A DNA stretch of 64,000 nucleotides from an uncultured Prevotellaceae bacterium (lineage in GTDB: Bacteria > Bacteroidota > Bacteroidia > Bacteroidales > Bacteroidaceae), in the NCBI GenBank assembly GCA_900316445.1, contig ONCZ01000020.1, forward strand, positions 1 to 64,000, given 5' to 3'. Both the position numbers and the translations under genes were made by a program. Under the pieces are notes generated by a model. It saw nothing but the letters and a program-made list of their open reading frames with translations. It made no database searches and was not told the DNA's origin. Numbering within the stretch: position 1 is the first letter of the stretch; the number at the start of each line of letters is the position of its first letter. This document shows, one piece after another, positions 26,265-34,765 of this stretch.

Positions 26265-26828
26265 TTAAAGGAAAAGCCAGTTTTGCAGCATTTTCTTGCC
26301 ATCGGGGGTGAGGACACTTTCCGGATGGAATTGGATACCGCGAACGTTGAGGGTCTTGTGACGCAGGGCCATCACCTGACCTTCGTCGCTGACGGCAGTG
26401 ACTTCGAGGCAATCAGGGAAATTCTCATTCGACACCACCCACGAGTGGTAACGGCCGATGGTGATATCTCTTGCAATGCCACTGAAAATAGGATCATCGC
26501 TCACGATATGACAAGGGGTGGCGACACCGTGAAAGACATCCGACAGATTCTCCAACTTGCCACCAAAGACCTCACCTATGGCCTGATGACCCAAGCAGAC
26601 ACCCAAGATGGGTTTCTTGCCGGCATAGGTACGGATGACGTCGAGCAACAGGCCTGCCTCACTTGGGATGCCCGGGCCCGGCGAGAGGATAATCTTGCTA
26701 TAGGGTTCGAGGTCTGCGAGTTCGAACTGGTCGTTACGCACAACGGTGACCTCTGCGCCCAACTCCTTCACTAAATGACTCAGATTATACGTAAACGAGT
26801 CGTAATTATCGATGATGACTATTTTCAT
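26265..26828 (-). CDS. trpG: anthranilate synthase glutamine amidotransferase component
   Basis: 187 residues, a class I glutaminase that supplies ammonia to TrpE. It has LSPGPGIPSEAGL, the nucleophile motif GVCLGHQAIGE and the His/Glu pair in GIQFHPESV. It starts inside the trpE stop region (4-bp ATGA overlap), so the two subunits are translationally coupled. Confidence 0.95.
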   Translation of the reverse strand: MKIVIIDNYDSFTYNLSHLVKELGAEVTVVRNDQFELADLEPYSKIILSPGPGIPSEAGLLLDVIRTYAGKKPILGVCLGHQAIGEVFGGKLENLSDVFHGVATPCHIVSDDPIFSGIARDITIGRYHSWVVSNENFPDCLEVTAVSDEGQVMALRHKTLNVRGIQFHPESVLTPDGKKMLQNWLFL

Positions 26829-28252
26829 AATGTTGCTGCTTTTTCGATGGCCTTGCGCAGGGCACCGAGTTTGTTGTTCACTTCCTGTAATTCATACTCC
26901 ACATCGCTCTTGGCCACGATGCCGCCACCAGCCTGGAACCAGAGTTCGCCGTTGCGGGAGACGAACGTTCGGATGGTGATGGCCTGATTCAAAGAACCGT
27001 CGAGACCGATGATGCCAATGCAACCACCGTAGGCTCCACGATTGTGCGGTTCGTATTCAGAGATCAGCTGCATAGCACGCACCTTGGGGGCGCCGCTCAA
27101 AGTTCCAGCAGGGAAGGTGTCGATAAACGCCTTGATGGGATCAGCGCCCTCATCGAGTTCGCCCGACACTCTCGACACCAGATGAATCACGTGGCTGTAA
27201 TACTGCAGATCCTTATAGAAGTCCACCTTCACGTTGTGACAGTTACGGCTCAGATCATTTCGGGCGAGATCCACCAGCATCACGTGTTCGGCATTCTCCT
27301 TGGGATCATTGCGCAAGTATTCCGCTCCCCGACGGTCTGCCTCAGCATCACCCGTACGCTTGGTGGTACCAGCGATGGGGTCGATATAAGCCTTCTTGCC
27401 TTCGATACGGCAGTGGGTCTCTGGCGAAGAGCCGAAGATACGGAAACCGCCAAAGTCGAAGTAGAAGAGATAAGGCGAGGGATTGATGCTGCGCAGGGCA
27501 CGATAGAGTTTGAAGTCATCTCCCTCGTACTTCTGAATAAAACGACGGCTGAGCACAATCTGGAACACATCGCCTCGCAGACAGTGCTGGATGCCTTTTC
27601 TGATATTCTCCCTGTGCTCATCGTCAGTCAGCGTGCTCCTGACATCACCCACGGGATGGAAGTCGTATGCCTGCACATTAGCCTTATTCATCGCCTTCTG
27701 AATGGCAGTGATATCTGAGTTCTCAGAATTGTCAGAGTACTCAGAGTTGTCGGAGTTCTCAGAAAGCGTGACGATCTTCAGCATATTGTTGTGATGGTCG
27801 AACTCAATCACCACCTTATATAATATATAGAGCACATCGGGGGCATCATTCTTCGCCTGTGTCTCATCTTTCACTGGGATATCCTCGAAATATCTGACAG
27901 CGTTGAACGAGGTATAGCCGAAGAGTCCGCAGACGGCTGCATCCTCACCGCTGACCTCGATGCGGTCGATGAGTTCGTGGATGGCTTTATCAGAGCGATA
28001 CTCCTTATTCACCTCGTGCTGGAAAATAGAGCCATCAGGATAACTGACAGTGGTAATCCCGTGTCCGATAGCCACGCTGGCGATGGGGTTCAGTCCGATA
28101 AAGCTTCGCGAGTTGTTCGCATCGTGGTAGTCTGAACTCTCCATCAGCGCACTCTGCGGATAGAGATCTCTCAGTCGCATATAGACTCCCACCGGCGTAT
28201 AGAGATCCGCCAATATCGTCTTGCTCTTTGTTTGGAATCTGAATGTATTCAT
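26825..28252 (-). CDS. trpE: anthranilate synthase component I
   Basis: 475 residues. It makes anthranilate from chorismate with TrpG. The chorismate-binding core is clear: VLSRRFIQKY, IFGSSPETHCRI, PIAGTTKRTGDAEADRR, AGTLSGAPKVRAMQLI and GRPYGG-like AYGGCIG. The N-terminal LMESSDY resembles the Trp feedback-inhibition motif LLES, so allosteric control is likely. Residues ENSDNSEYSDNSENSD form a Ser/Asn/Glu insert encoded by a word repeat (27715-27765) between the N-terminal lobe and the core. Confidence 0.95.
   Translation of the reverse strand: MNTFRFQTKSKTILADLYTPVGVYMRLRDLYPQSALMESSDYHDANNSRSFIGLNPIASVAIGHGITTVSYPDGSIFQHEVNKEYRSDKAIHELIDRIEVSGEDAAVCGLFGYTSFNAVRYFEDIPVKDETQAKNDAPDVLYILYKVVIEFDHHNNMLKIVTLSENSDNSEYSDNSENSDITAIQKAMNKANVQAYDFHPVGDVRSTLTDDEHRENIRKGIQHCLRGDVFQIVLSRRFIQKYEGDDFKLYRALRSINPSPYLFYFDFGGFRIFGSSPETHCRIEGKKAYIDPIAGTTKRTGDAEADRRGAEYLRNDPKENAEHVMLVDLARNDLSRNCHNVKVDFYKDLQYYSHVIHLVSRVSGELDEGADPIKAFIDTFPAGTLSGAPKVRAMQLISEYEPHNRGAYGGCIGIIGLDGSLNQAITIRTFVSRNGELWFQAGGGIVAKSDVEYELQEVNNKLGALRKAIEKAATL
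27715..27765. repeat. degenerate word repeat inside trpE
   Basis: TCAGAGTTCTCAGAATTG-like words repeat about five times in frame. The same word family appears inside the MFS gene at 53789-53828. No opposite arm is nearby. Confidence 0.7.
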
Positions 28253-28257
28253 AAATA

Positions 28258-28283
28258 ATTCGTGAAATTCGTGTAATTCGTTG
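28258..28283. repeat. degenerate word repeat between trpB and trpE
   Basis: Three tandem ATTCGTG-type words fill the gap between the trpB stop and the trpE start. Confidence 0.6.
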
Positions 28284-28284
28284 T

Positions 28285-29490
28285 TTAAAAATTCCCGTAC
28301 TCTTTCGCCATTGCCTTGTTCTTCAGATACGTCTCGACGTCCTTGTCACCGCGACCGCTGACGGTGAGCACCACCACATCGTCGGGCTTGAAGGTGAGTT
28401 TCGAGAGGGCAGCGATAGCGTGAGCACTCTCGATGGCAGGGATGATACCCTCCATACGGGTGAGTTCATATCCGGCGCGAATCGCCTCGTCATCGTTGAT
28501 GGAGAGCACCTGCGTACGGCCCTGCTTCGCCATATTGCAGTGCATGGGACCTACGCCAGGATAGTCAAGTCCGGCAGAGATCGTAAAGGCCTCCTGAATC
28601 TGACCGTCCTCATCCTGCATCACCAACATCTTCGCACCATGCAGGATTCCCGTCGTACCACGATGAATCGTCGCAGCGGTATAATCCGTATCCCAACCGT
28701 GTCCGCCTGCCTCAGCTAACACGATCTTTACCCGTTCGTCGTCCATATAGTGATAAATAGTGCCAGCGGCGTTCGATCCTCCGCCGATACAAGCAATCAA
28801 GTAATCAGGATAGTCACGGCCGACCTTCTCTTCCAACTGCCATTTGATCTCCTCAGAGATAACGCTCTGCATGCGGGCTACGAGGTCTGGATAAGGATGG
28901 GGACCCATCGTAGAACCCACGATATAGAAGGTGTCGCTGGGATGACAGCACCAGTCGCGTATGGCCTCTGAACAGGCATCGCTCAGCGTCATATTACCAG
29001 TACGGACAGGATGCACCTCAGCACCCAGCATCTTCATACGCTCGACGTTCGTGTGCTGGCGTTCTACATCTGTGGCACCCATAAACACCTCGCACTTCAT
29101 GTTCATCAGTGCACAGACCGTTGCCGTTGCCACACCGTGCTGGCCTGCTCCCGTCTCAGCGATGATTCTTGTCTTGCCCATCTTCTGAGCCAACAAAATC
29201 TGACCGATGGTGTTGTTGATCTTGTGGGCTCCCGTATGGTTCAGGTCCTCACGCTTCAGATACAGCCGACAGCCGTACTGCTCACTCATCCGCTGCGCAT
29301 AGTAGAGAGGTGAAGGCCGTCCCACGTAGTCCTTCAACAGTGCATGATACTCTGCCTTGAACTCTGCACTCTCGATAATCGGCAGATAAGCCTCCTGCAG
29401 ATCATGCACACACTTGTAGAGAATCTCCGGCACGTAAGCACCTCCGAACTCTCCATAGAATCCATTCTTGTCTACTTGATAATGTCCCAT
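28285..29490 (-). CDS. trpB: tryptophan synthase beta subunit
   Basis: 401 residues, full length. It condenses indole and serine using PLP; the PLP lysine is in NHTGAHKINN, followed by ETGAGQHGVAT and the phosphate loop GGGSNAAG. The substrate-site region GYELTRMEGIIPAIESAHA is intact. It is the first structural gene of the operon, 115 bp after the leader-peptide ORF, so it is the gene directly controlled by attenuation. Confidence 0.97.
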   Translation of the reverse strand: MGHYQVDKNGFYGEFGGAYVPEILYKCVHDLQEAYLPIIESAEFKAEYHALLKDYVGRPSPLYYAQRMSEQYGCRLYLKREDLNHTGAHKINNTIGQILLAQKMGKTRIIAETGAGQHGVATATVCALMNMKCEVFMGATDVERQHTNVERMKMLGAEVHPVRTGNMTLSDACSEAIRDWCCHPSDTFYIVGSTMGPHPYPDLVARMQSVISEEIKWQLEEKVGRDYPDYLIACIGGGSNAAGTIYHYMDDERVKIVLAEAGGHGWDTDYTAATIHRGTTGILHGAKMLVMQDEDGQIQEAFTISAGLDYPGVGPMHCNMAKQGRTQVLSINDDEAIRAGYELTRMEGIIPAIESAHAIAALSKLTFKPDDVVVLTVSGRGDKDVETYLKNKAMAKEYGNF

Positions 29491-29503
29491 ATTTATGTCT
29501 ATT

Positions 29504-29522
29504 TAATCTGTGTAATCTGTGG
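29504..29522. repeat. word repeat between attenuator hairpin and trpB
   Basis: TAATCTGTG is repeated twice in tandem just upstream of the trpB start. Confidence 0.5.
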
Positions 29523-29533
29523 CTTTAAACTTA

Positions 29534-29563
29534 AGAGGCCCGTCGTAAGAACGACAGGCCTCT
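29534..29563 (-). terminator. trp attenuator terminator hairpin
   Basis: On the minus-strand RNA, AGAGGCC-U-GUCGU and ACGAC-G-GGCCUCU form a 13-bp stem (one G-U pair) with a UCUU loop, followed by UAAGUUU. It lies between the leader ORF and trpB, as expected for an attenuator. Confidence 0.75.
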
Positions 29564-29604
29564 CAGTATCTCTATTACAAACTTATAGGTACATGGCTAT
29601 CTTC

Positions 29605-29661
29605 TCACGATCTTGCGAATCTTGAGCTGCGCCACCACCAATAGTTTGCCATTTTTGTCAT
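29605..29661 (-). CDS. trpL: trp operon leader peptide
   Basis: An 18-codon ORF reading MTKMANYWWWRSSRFARS with three consecutive TGG codons, placed 30 nt after a -7 promoter box and followed by a strong hairpin before trpB. This is the classic arrangement for attenuation by ribosome stalling on Trp codons: low charged tRNA-Trp would stall the ribosome and prevent the downstream terminator. A Bacteroidetes trp leader RNA (Bacteroid-trp motif) has been described, and this should be an example. An inner ATG at 29652 is an alternative start. Confidence 0.88.
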   Translation of the reverse strand: MTKMANYWWWRSSRFARS

Positions 29662-29691
29662 GTCTCGTTTCGTTTTATAACTTTCTGGCGG

Positions 29692-29699
29692 CAAAATTA
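29692..29699 (-). promoter_or_regulatory. trp operon promoter -7 box
   Basis: TAATTTTG on the minus strand with a TTTG -33-like element at 29720-29723, 20 bp apart. It precedes the leader peptide ORF. Confidence 0.65.
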
Positions 29700-29837
29700 C
29701 ACATTTCCTTTCATTCTGCCAAATTTTATCGCAACTTTTTTACCTTTTTCTTTCAAATTACCGCTCTTCGCTGCAAAAATAAGCAGGCCGATGAAGTGTT
29801 TTTTGGTCTTTTCCTTGCATAATTGGAAATAAAGTCT

Positions 29838-29845
29838 TACCTTTG
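29838..29845 (+). promoter_or_regulatory. -7 box of the GH43 gene
   Basis: TACCTTTG fits TAnnTTTG and lies 40 bp before the ATG at 29885. Confidence 0.55.
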
Positions 29846-29884
29846 CGGCAAGAAAGATTATTAACGATTTATCAAGCTACGACA

Positions 29885-31681
29885 ATGAAAAAAATTCTGT
29901 TTCTAATGCTCTCGGCGCTGCTGCCGATATGCGTTTCAGCTGTTAATCTGACACGTGTCAGTGTGCATGACCCAAGTGTCGTGTGGGATCCCGCCTCACA
30001 GACCTACTACATCTTCGGTTCCCATCGTGATCATGCCAAGTCCACCGATTTGATGAACTGGACGAAGATCTCTGTACCCTGGGCTACGGCAACCAGCGGC
30101 AATGCCAATCCTAACATCGCCTTTACCACACCAGAGGTGACGAAGATTAAGAAAGGTGGCACGGAATACGACTTCACCTTTGATGCCATCAAGTGGTCTG
30201 CCCGTGGTGGCGCACAAGGTCAGACAAAGTACGATGTGACTGGCAACCAGTGGGCACCTGACGTTATATATAATAAGGTGATGAACAAGTGGTGCATGTA
30301 CCTCAGCGTCAATGGCGATAACTGGTATTCCAGCATCATCCTGCTGACGTCCGACAACATCGAGGGACCCTATCGTTATCAGGCTCCTGTGGTCATCAGT
30401 GGATTCCATGTTGGTGATGCCAAGGCATACAAAGATACCGATTTGGAAATAGTGATAGGCACTCAGGATGCTCTTCCAGACCGTTATGCCAAGAAGGCAA
30501 CATTAAACGAAAGAGGCAACTGGGGTGAATTCTGGCCCAACAATATCGACCCCTGCGTGTTCTACGACGAAGAAGGCAAACTGTGGATGTCATACGGTTC
30601 GTGGAGCGGCGGCATCTGGATGCTGGAGCTTGACGAGAACACTGGTCTCAGAGACTACGATGTCAATTACGAACTCACAGGCAGTGGCCAAAGCATCACC
30701 GTCGACCCCTATTTCGGCAAGAAGATCGCCGGCGGCTACTATGTCTCTGGTGAGGCCTCTTATATCGAACACATCGGCGACTACTACTTCCTCTTTATGT
30801 CTTATGGCGGTCTGGCTGCTGGCGGTAATGCCAACGACTACAATAACGGTGGCTACCAGATGCGCGTGTTCCGCTCAGACAAACCTGATGGCCCCTATAA
30901 GGATATGGATGGAAATGAGGCTGTCTATAACTCCTACCAGCTGAACTTCGGACCCAATGCCAATACCAACCGAGGCATCAACATCTTCGGCGCTTACAAG
31001 GACTGGGGCAATCAGGCCAAGGGTAATAACGGCGAGCGTTCACAAGGCCACAATTCTATCATCGCCGCAGAGGACGGACGCACTTATTTGGTGTACCACA
31101 CCCGTTTCCAGAATCGTCAAGAGACGCATGAGGTACGTGTCCATCAGGTATTCATGAGCAAGAACGGTTGGTTGGTGGCTGCTCCCTTCGAATATACAGG
31201 AGAGCAGGTGACCTCTGCCGACATCGCCACAACCCAGCAGATAGCCAACGACCAGATTCCTGGCGACTACAAGCTGCTTATCCACAAATACAAATTAGAC
31301 CACACGAAGAAAGAAGCTGTCAGCCCTGTGGATATCCAGCTCAATGCCGACGGCACCATCAGCGGTAGCCAGACTGGCACTTGGAAGACTGAAGAAGGCA
31401 CCTCATACGTCATCATCAAGCTTGGTTCTACTACCTATTACGGCGTTTTCGTGGAACAGACGCTGGAGCCCACCGACGACAAGGCGGTTGCTTTCACAGC
31501 CGTTACTAAGAACGGCCAGACTATCTGGGGCTATCAGACCACAGCTGCTACGGGCATCGAGCAAATCGTAAATCGTAAATCTGTAAATAGTAAATATTTC
31601 GATCTCCTGGGACGTCCTGTCACTGAGCCTCAGCGTAAGGGCATCTACATCCAAAATGGAAAGAAGGTCGTGATTAAGTAG
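29885..31681 (+). CDS. secreted GH43 glycoside hydrolase, probable arabinanase
   Basis: About 598 residues from ATG 29885 (MKKILFLMLSALL..VSA signal peptide; the longer frame from 29843 begins inside the promoter). The five-bladed GH43 fold is indicated by HDPSVVWD (general base Asp), NIDPCVFYDEEGK (middle Asp) and GEASYIEHIGDYYFLF (Glu acid). A C-terminal beta-domain follows, as in endo-alpha-1,5-arabinanases. The tail FDLLGRPVTEP..KGIYIQNGKKVVIK is a Prevotella-type terminal domain like that of the acetylesterase at 5303. A word repeat (31563-31595) encodes the linker before this tail. It converges on amrS. Confidence 0.85.
   Translation: MKKILFLMLSALLPICVSAVNLTRVSVHDPSVVWDPASQTYYIFGSHRDHAKSTDLMNWTKISVPWATATSGNANPNIAFTTPEVTKIKKGGTEYDFTFDAIKWSARGGAQGQTKYDVTGNQWAPDVIYNKVMNKWCMYLSVNGDNWYSSIILLTSDNIEGPYRYQAPVVISGFHVGDAKAYKDTDLEIVIGTQDALPDRYAKKATLNERGNWGEFWPNNIDPCVFYDEEGKLWMSYGSWSGGIWMLELDENTGLRDYDVNYELTGSGQSITVDPYFGKKIAGGYYVSGEASYIEHIGDYYFLFMSYGGLAAGGNANDYNNGGYQMRVFRSDKPDGPYKDMDGNEAVYNSYQLNFGPNANTNRGINIFGAYKDWGNQAKGNNGERSQGHNSIIAAEDGRTYLVYHTRFQNRQETHEVRVHQVFMSKNGWLVAAPFEYTGEQVTSADIATTQQIANDQIPGDYKLLIHKYKLDHTKKEAVSPVDIQLNADGTISGSQTGTWKTEEGTSYVIIKLGSTTYYGVFVEQTLEPTDDKAVAFTAVTKNGQTIWGYQTTAATGIEQIVNRKSVNSKYFDLLGRPVTEPQRKGIYIQNGKKVVIK
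31563..31595. repeat. degenerate word repeat in the GH43 linker
   Basis: AAATCGTAAATCGTAAATCTGTAAATAG-type words in tandem, in frame (read as IVNRKSVNSK), directly before the C-terminal tail domain. Confidence 0.6.
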
Positions 31682-31686
31682 TCTCT

Positions 31687-32553
31687 TCAGACATTACCCA
31701 AATAGACATACCTCATCCCCTCCTCCTCTGCGATGCGCTTGGCAGACTGCAGAGTGTGGAGGGGTGTTGGTTGAATATCCTGCATCTTGTATCTTGGGAA
31801 GAACCGGCTGAAGTGCAATGGGGCTTCAGTAAGATGGTTGTCTGCGAGCCATCGGCACATCTGACGAATCATCTGCAAATCGTCATTGATGCCTGGGATA
31901 ACAAGATTGGTGAGTTCTATCCACACACCGGCATCCCGCATGGCAAGGATCGTGTCAAGCACGGGTTGCAGACGCCCCCCGCTGACTTTCTTGTAGATAT
32001 CATCGCTGAACGACTTAAGGTCGATATTGGCAGCATCGAGGTATGGCAGTAAGTCGGCCAGCGGCTCCTGACACACATAGCCTGCCGTGACGAGGATATT
32101 CCAAAGTCCTGCCTCATGCGCCAGACGGGCAGTATCGGTGATATATTCTAAATAGGTAAGAGGTTCTGTATAGGTATAGGCGATGCCTGGACAGTGGTGC
32201 TTCAGACAGAGCGAAACCACTTTCTCAGGAGAGAGGTCGTAATAGTCTGCCTGCTCTGGCGATGCCTGAGAGATGTCGTGGTTCTGACAGTTCAGACAGC
32301 GGAAATTACACCCTGTGCAGGCAATGGAGAGACAGGTGGTACCAGGATGGAAATGATAGAGCGGTTTCTTCTCCACAGGATCGACAGCCAAAGCACAAGG
32401 CTTACCATAGACCTCACTCACAAGTACGCCACCATAATTCCGCCGACTACGACAGATACCCGTTTTACCCTCAGCGATGTGACAGTGATGCGGACAGAGC
32501 GTACACTCCACTCCCCCACCCTCTAACTTCCGATAATACCTACACTCTATCAT
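31687..32553 (-). CDS. amrS: AmmeMemoRadiSam system radical SAM enzyme
   Basis: 288 residues. The radical SAM cysteines are in CTGCNFRCLNC, and a second cysteine set CTLCPHHC lies near the N-terminus, as in the AmrS/pyruvate-formate-lyase-activating-like family. The reaction is unknown. It starts directly after the stop of the AmrB-AmrA fusion gene, so the two are translationally coupled; the three families together define the AmmeMemoRadiSam system. Confidence 0.92.
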   Translation of the reverse strand: MIECRYYRKLEGGGVECTLCPHHCHIAEGKTGICRSRRNYGGVLVSEVYGKPCALAVDPVEKKPLYHFHPGTTCLSIACTGCNFRCLNCQNHDISQASPEQADYYDLSPEKVVSLCLKHHCPGIAYTYTEPLTYLEYITDTARLAHEAGLWNILVTAGYVCQEPLADLLPYLDAANIDLKSFSDDIYKKVSGGRLQPVLDTILAMRDAGVWIELTNLVIPGINDDLQMIRQMCRWLADNHLTEAPLHFSRFFPRYKMQDIQPTPLHTLQSAKRIAEEEGMRYVYLGNV

Positions 32554-34071
32554 CTAAAATACTATCGCTTCGTATACATACAATTCTGCGTCCTTCCAGC
32601 CGTTCCAGCCAAGTCCCGCCTTGTCCTGAGAGCAATGTCCCACAAACTCCTCCTTCGTCCAGTTCACCTCATCGGCCACCTGTGGCAGGAACGTACCACT
32701 GCGATACCCCTTGCGGATGTAGATGCCGTGACGATGCAACTCAAACTCGTCGAGGCTCTGGATGCGTCGCATGGGAGTCAGCACGGAGATCTCGATGTCG
32801 ATGTCATCCAGTTCCTCGCGGCTGACGGGCATAAACCTCGGATCCTCAAAGGCAGCGGCACGGGCCATCTCTGCCACGATCTCATACAGTGGCGTATCCT
32901 CGCCGAAGTGTCCGATGCAGCCACGAAGATGCCCATGCTTATGCAACGACACGAAGGCCCCGCACTTCTTGCTGAGCATCGGATAATCTTGCATCGGACT
33001 AACACTGACTGACACGGACTTGCCATCCAAAGAATCCTTAATGCTATTGAGAGCTATTTCTTTCAACTTCTTTTTATCATTGTCGGATAACACAAAGTCC
33101 GTGTTTGTCCGTGTTTGTCCGTTGCCACCAGTCCCGTTGCGCAGGATGGCAAACGAATGATAGCCCACCACACGGCTGTGGTCCGTATCACCAATGTCGC
33201 CAGAGTTCTGATACATCAGGTGCTTCACCTCATAGATGCTATCGAGCATCAGCATCAGCGTGATGATGGCGAACTCCCCACAGGCACTCGTCGCCAGGTT
33301 ACGTTTACCGCTTCGGGCGTTCTCCTCAATGGCCGCAATAAACTGCCCCACGTCACCACTCTCAATCGCCTTCCCCGTCTTGCCATCCGCCTCATAGGCA
33401 TCCTCATACGTCGGATAGTGCGAGAAGTCGCTGCTGATCACAAAGAGGTTCTCGTCCGTGAAATACGGTTTGAGCGTTTCTGCCATCCTTGACAGTTTCT
33501 GGAAGTCATTTGTGGAGATAATAATCGGCACGATGGGTGGCACGTCGCCAAGTCTTCGTTGCAGGAAAGGCAGCTGCACCTCCAGGCAATGCTCCCTGTC
33601 GTGTGCCTCCGGCCTATAGAAGAACACTTTTTCTGAATCCGTTAAATCCGTGCCATCCGTTGTCGTTAAAGCCATCCCCGTCTCACGGTCCACTTTCACG
33701 TTACCCAAGGGCGTAGCATAATAGTCTGCCTCTGTGTTCACCGAAGCCCCGTCAAGCCATTCGTGATGACTGGGGCCGAGCAGGAATATCCGCTTGTATG
33801 GCTGCTTCGGGTTGAGTGCCATATAGGCCGATGCCGCCACATTGCCCGAATAATAATACCCTGCGTGTGGCACGATGAGTGCTGCCACACGACGACTGTC
33901 CGCACTCCCTCTGTGGAGTGACAGGAAACTGTCCACCTCCTGACTAAGCCTCTGGGCATTGCCATCATAGAACCTGTTCGCCTGGGTGGCAGGCCTCACG
34001 ACGGGTTCCCTTGTCTGTCCGTTACACGAATTCATCATCAGTATAATTGCTAAAACGATACCTACAATCAT
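32554..34071 (-). CDS. AmrB-AmrA (Memo-AMMECR1) fusion with lipoprotein-like signal
   Basis: 505 residues: a short hydrophobic N-terminus with Cys at MMNSCNGQ, a Memo/AmrB domain (IVPHAGYYYSG, LGPSHHEWLDG, VISSDFSHY) to about residue 310, then an AMMECR1/AmrA domain (GAFVSLHKHGHLRGCIGHFG, FEDPRF, LPQVADEVNW). The two domains are separate proteins in many genomes. If the signal is real the protein is exported, while its partner AmrS must be cytoplasmic, which is odd. The domain junction is encoded by an inverted word-repeat element (32995-33121). Confidence 0.88.
   Translation of the reverse strand: MIVGIVLAIILMMNSCNGQTREPVVRPATQANRFYDGNAQRLSQEVDSFLSLHRGSADSRRVAALIVPHAGYYYSGNVAASAYMALNPKQPYKRIFLLGPSHHEWLDGASVNTEADYYATPLGNVKVDRETGMALTTTDGTDLTDSEKVFFYRPEAHDREHCLEVQLPFLQRRLGDVPPIVPIIISTNDFQKLSRMAETLKPYFTDENLFVISSDFSHYPTYEDAYEADGKTGKAIESGDVGQFIAAIEENARSGKRNLATSACGEFAIITLMLMLDSIYEVKHLMYQNSGDIGDTDHSRVVGYHSFAILRNGTGGNGQTRTNTDFVLSDNDKKKLKEIALNSIKDSLDGKSVSVSVSPMQDYPMLSKKCGAFVSLHKHGHLRGCIGHFGEDTPLYEIVAEMARAAAFEDPRFMPVSREELDDIDIEISVLTPMRRIQSLDEFELHRHGIYIRKGYRSGTFLPQVADEVNWTKEEFVGHCSQDKAGLGWNGWKDAELYVYEAIVF
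32995..33121. repeat. inverted word-repeat element at the AmrB/AmrA domain junction
   Basis: The arms 32995-33021 and 33095-33121 are inverted copies, 23 of 27 identical, of GTCCGTGTTT words, enclosing 73 nt that encode the first helix of the AMMECR1 domain. It is entirely within coding sequence. Confidence 0.8.
33636..33665. repeat. single word-repeat arm inside the AmrB domain
   Basis: AATCCGTTAAATCCGTGCCATCCGTTG-type words in tandem, in frame. It is related to the CACGGATT words at 21898-21994. Confidence 0.55.
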
Positions 34072-34080
34072 AACGCGCTG

Positions 34081-34581
34081 CTACCTTATCCTCTTCCCGA
34101 ATATTTCGCACACTAAGAAACGCTCCCCGTTGTCCTTCATCCTCACGTTCTCCCAATGGAAGCTGTCTGCTGTGATGTCGGAGAAAATCCAGAAGGCATT
34201 TTCCTCAGACAGCACTTTGCCAACGAGTTTGTCGCCCTGCTTGGTGAAGCAGAGCCTTTTCATCGCGTGGTCGCAGGTATAAACAACGTCGTAACACCGC
34301 TCAACCTTGTTGAACATCCTGAACGACGAGCCATATTCACCATCGGGTTGCGGGTCAGTCTCCTTCGTTGCCCTCGACGGGAAGATGAATATGTCCTGTA
34401 CGCCTGTGCCCTCCAGAATCCTTCGGAAGAGCCATTCTCCCTTGACGTGGCGACTGCGGCCCTCTTCGGGCTCATCGTAATAGTCGCAGTCCCAGTCTCC
34501 AATAAGCGGTGCAAACCAGTCGTATTCGTCAGGTATCCTGTCGGTTTTTCCGCTTAATAATGCATCAACGAAGCTATCCAT
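34081..34581 (-). CDS. lipocalin-like/DUF1579-type hypothetical protein
   Basis: 166 residues, no signal peptide, so cytoplasmic. The pattern FAPLIGDWDCDYYDEP...GEWLFRRILEGTGVQDIFIFPS, then GSSFRMFNKV and WENVRMKDNGERF, resembles small beta-barrel proteins of the DUF1579/lipocalin-like group (moderate confidence). It lies 10 bp upstream of the AmrB-AmrA gene in the same direction and may be the first gene of that operon. A minus-strand -7 box TATCTTTG lies at 34619-34626. Confidence 0.65.
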   Translation of the reverse strand: MDSFVDALLSGKTDRIPDEYDWFAPLIGDWDCDYYDEPEEGRSRHVKGEWLFRRILEGTGVQDIFIFPSRATKETDPQPDGEYGSSFRMFNKVERCYDVVYTCDHAMKRLCFTKQGDKLVGKVLSEENAFWIFSDITADSFHWENVRMKDNGERFLVCEIFGKRIR

Positions 34582-34618
34582 AATTCATTCTGTAATGCTA
34601 ACAACTTATAGTTTGTTG

Positions 34619-34626
34619 CAAAGATA
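34619..34626 (-). promoter_or_regulatory. -7 box for the 34581-31687 operon
   Basis: TATCTTTG on the minus strand, 38 bp before the start at 34581. Confidence 0.45.
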
Positions 34627-34765
34627 ATACTTTCATCTGATATCTGGATATATCTTCGTACTTTTGTACAACTTTTGAGAATTATTAAGGTTAAGTAAAC
34701 GATTGTAACTTCGAACTTGACCGCAAAAGGAATACGAGCAGGGTATCAACGAGTTTGACAACGGC

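Noticed and set aside
27044..27718. 224-codon ORF opposite trpE
   Set aside because: Antisense shadow of a conserved enzyme with no start context or known domain.
29843..29884. Upstream start of the GH43 gene
   Set aside because: It lies on the -7 promoter box; the signal peptide begins at 29885.
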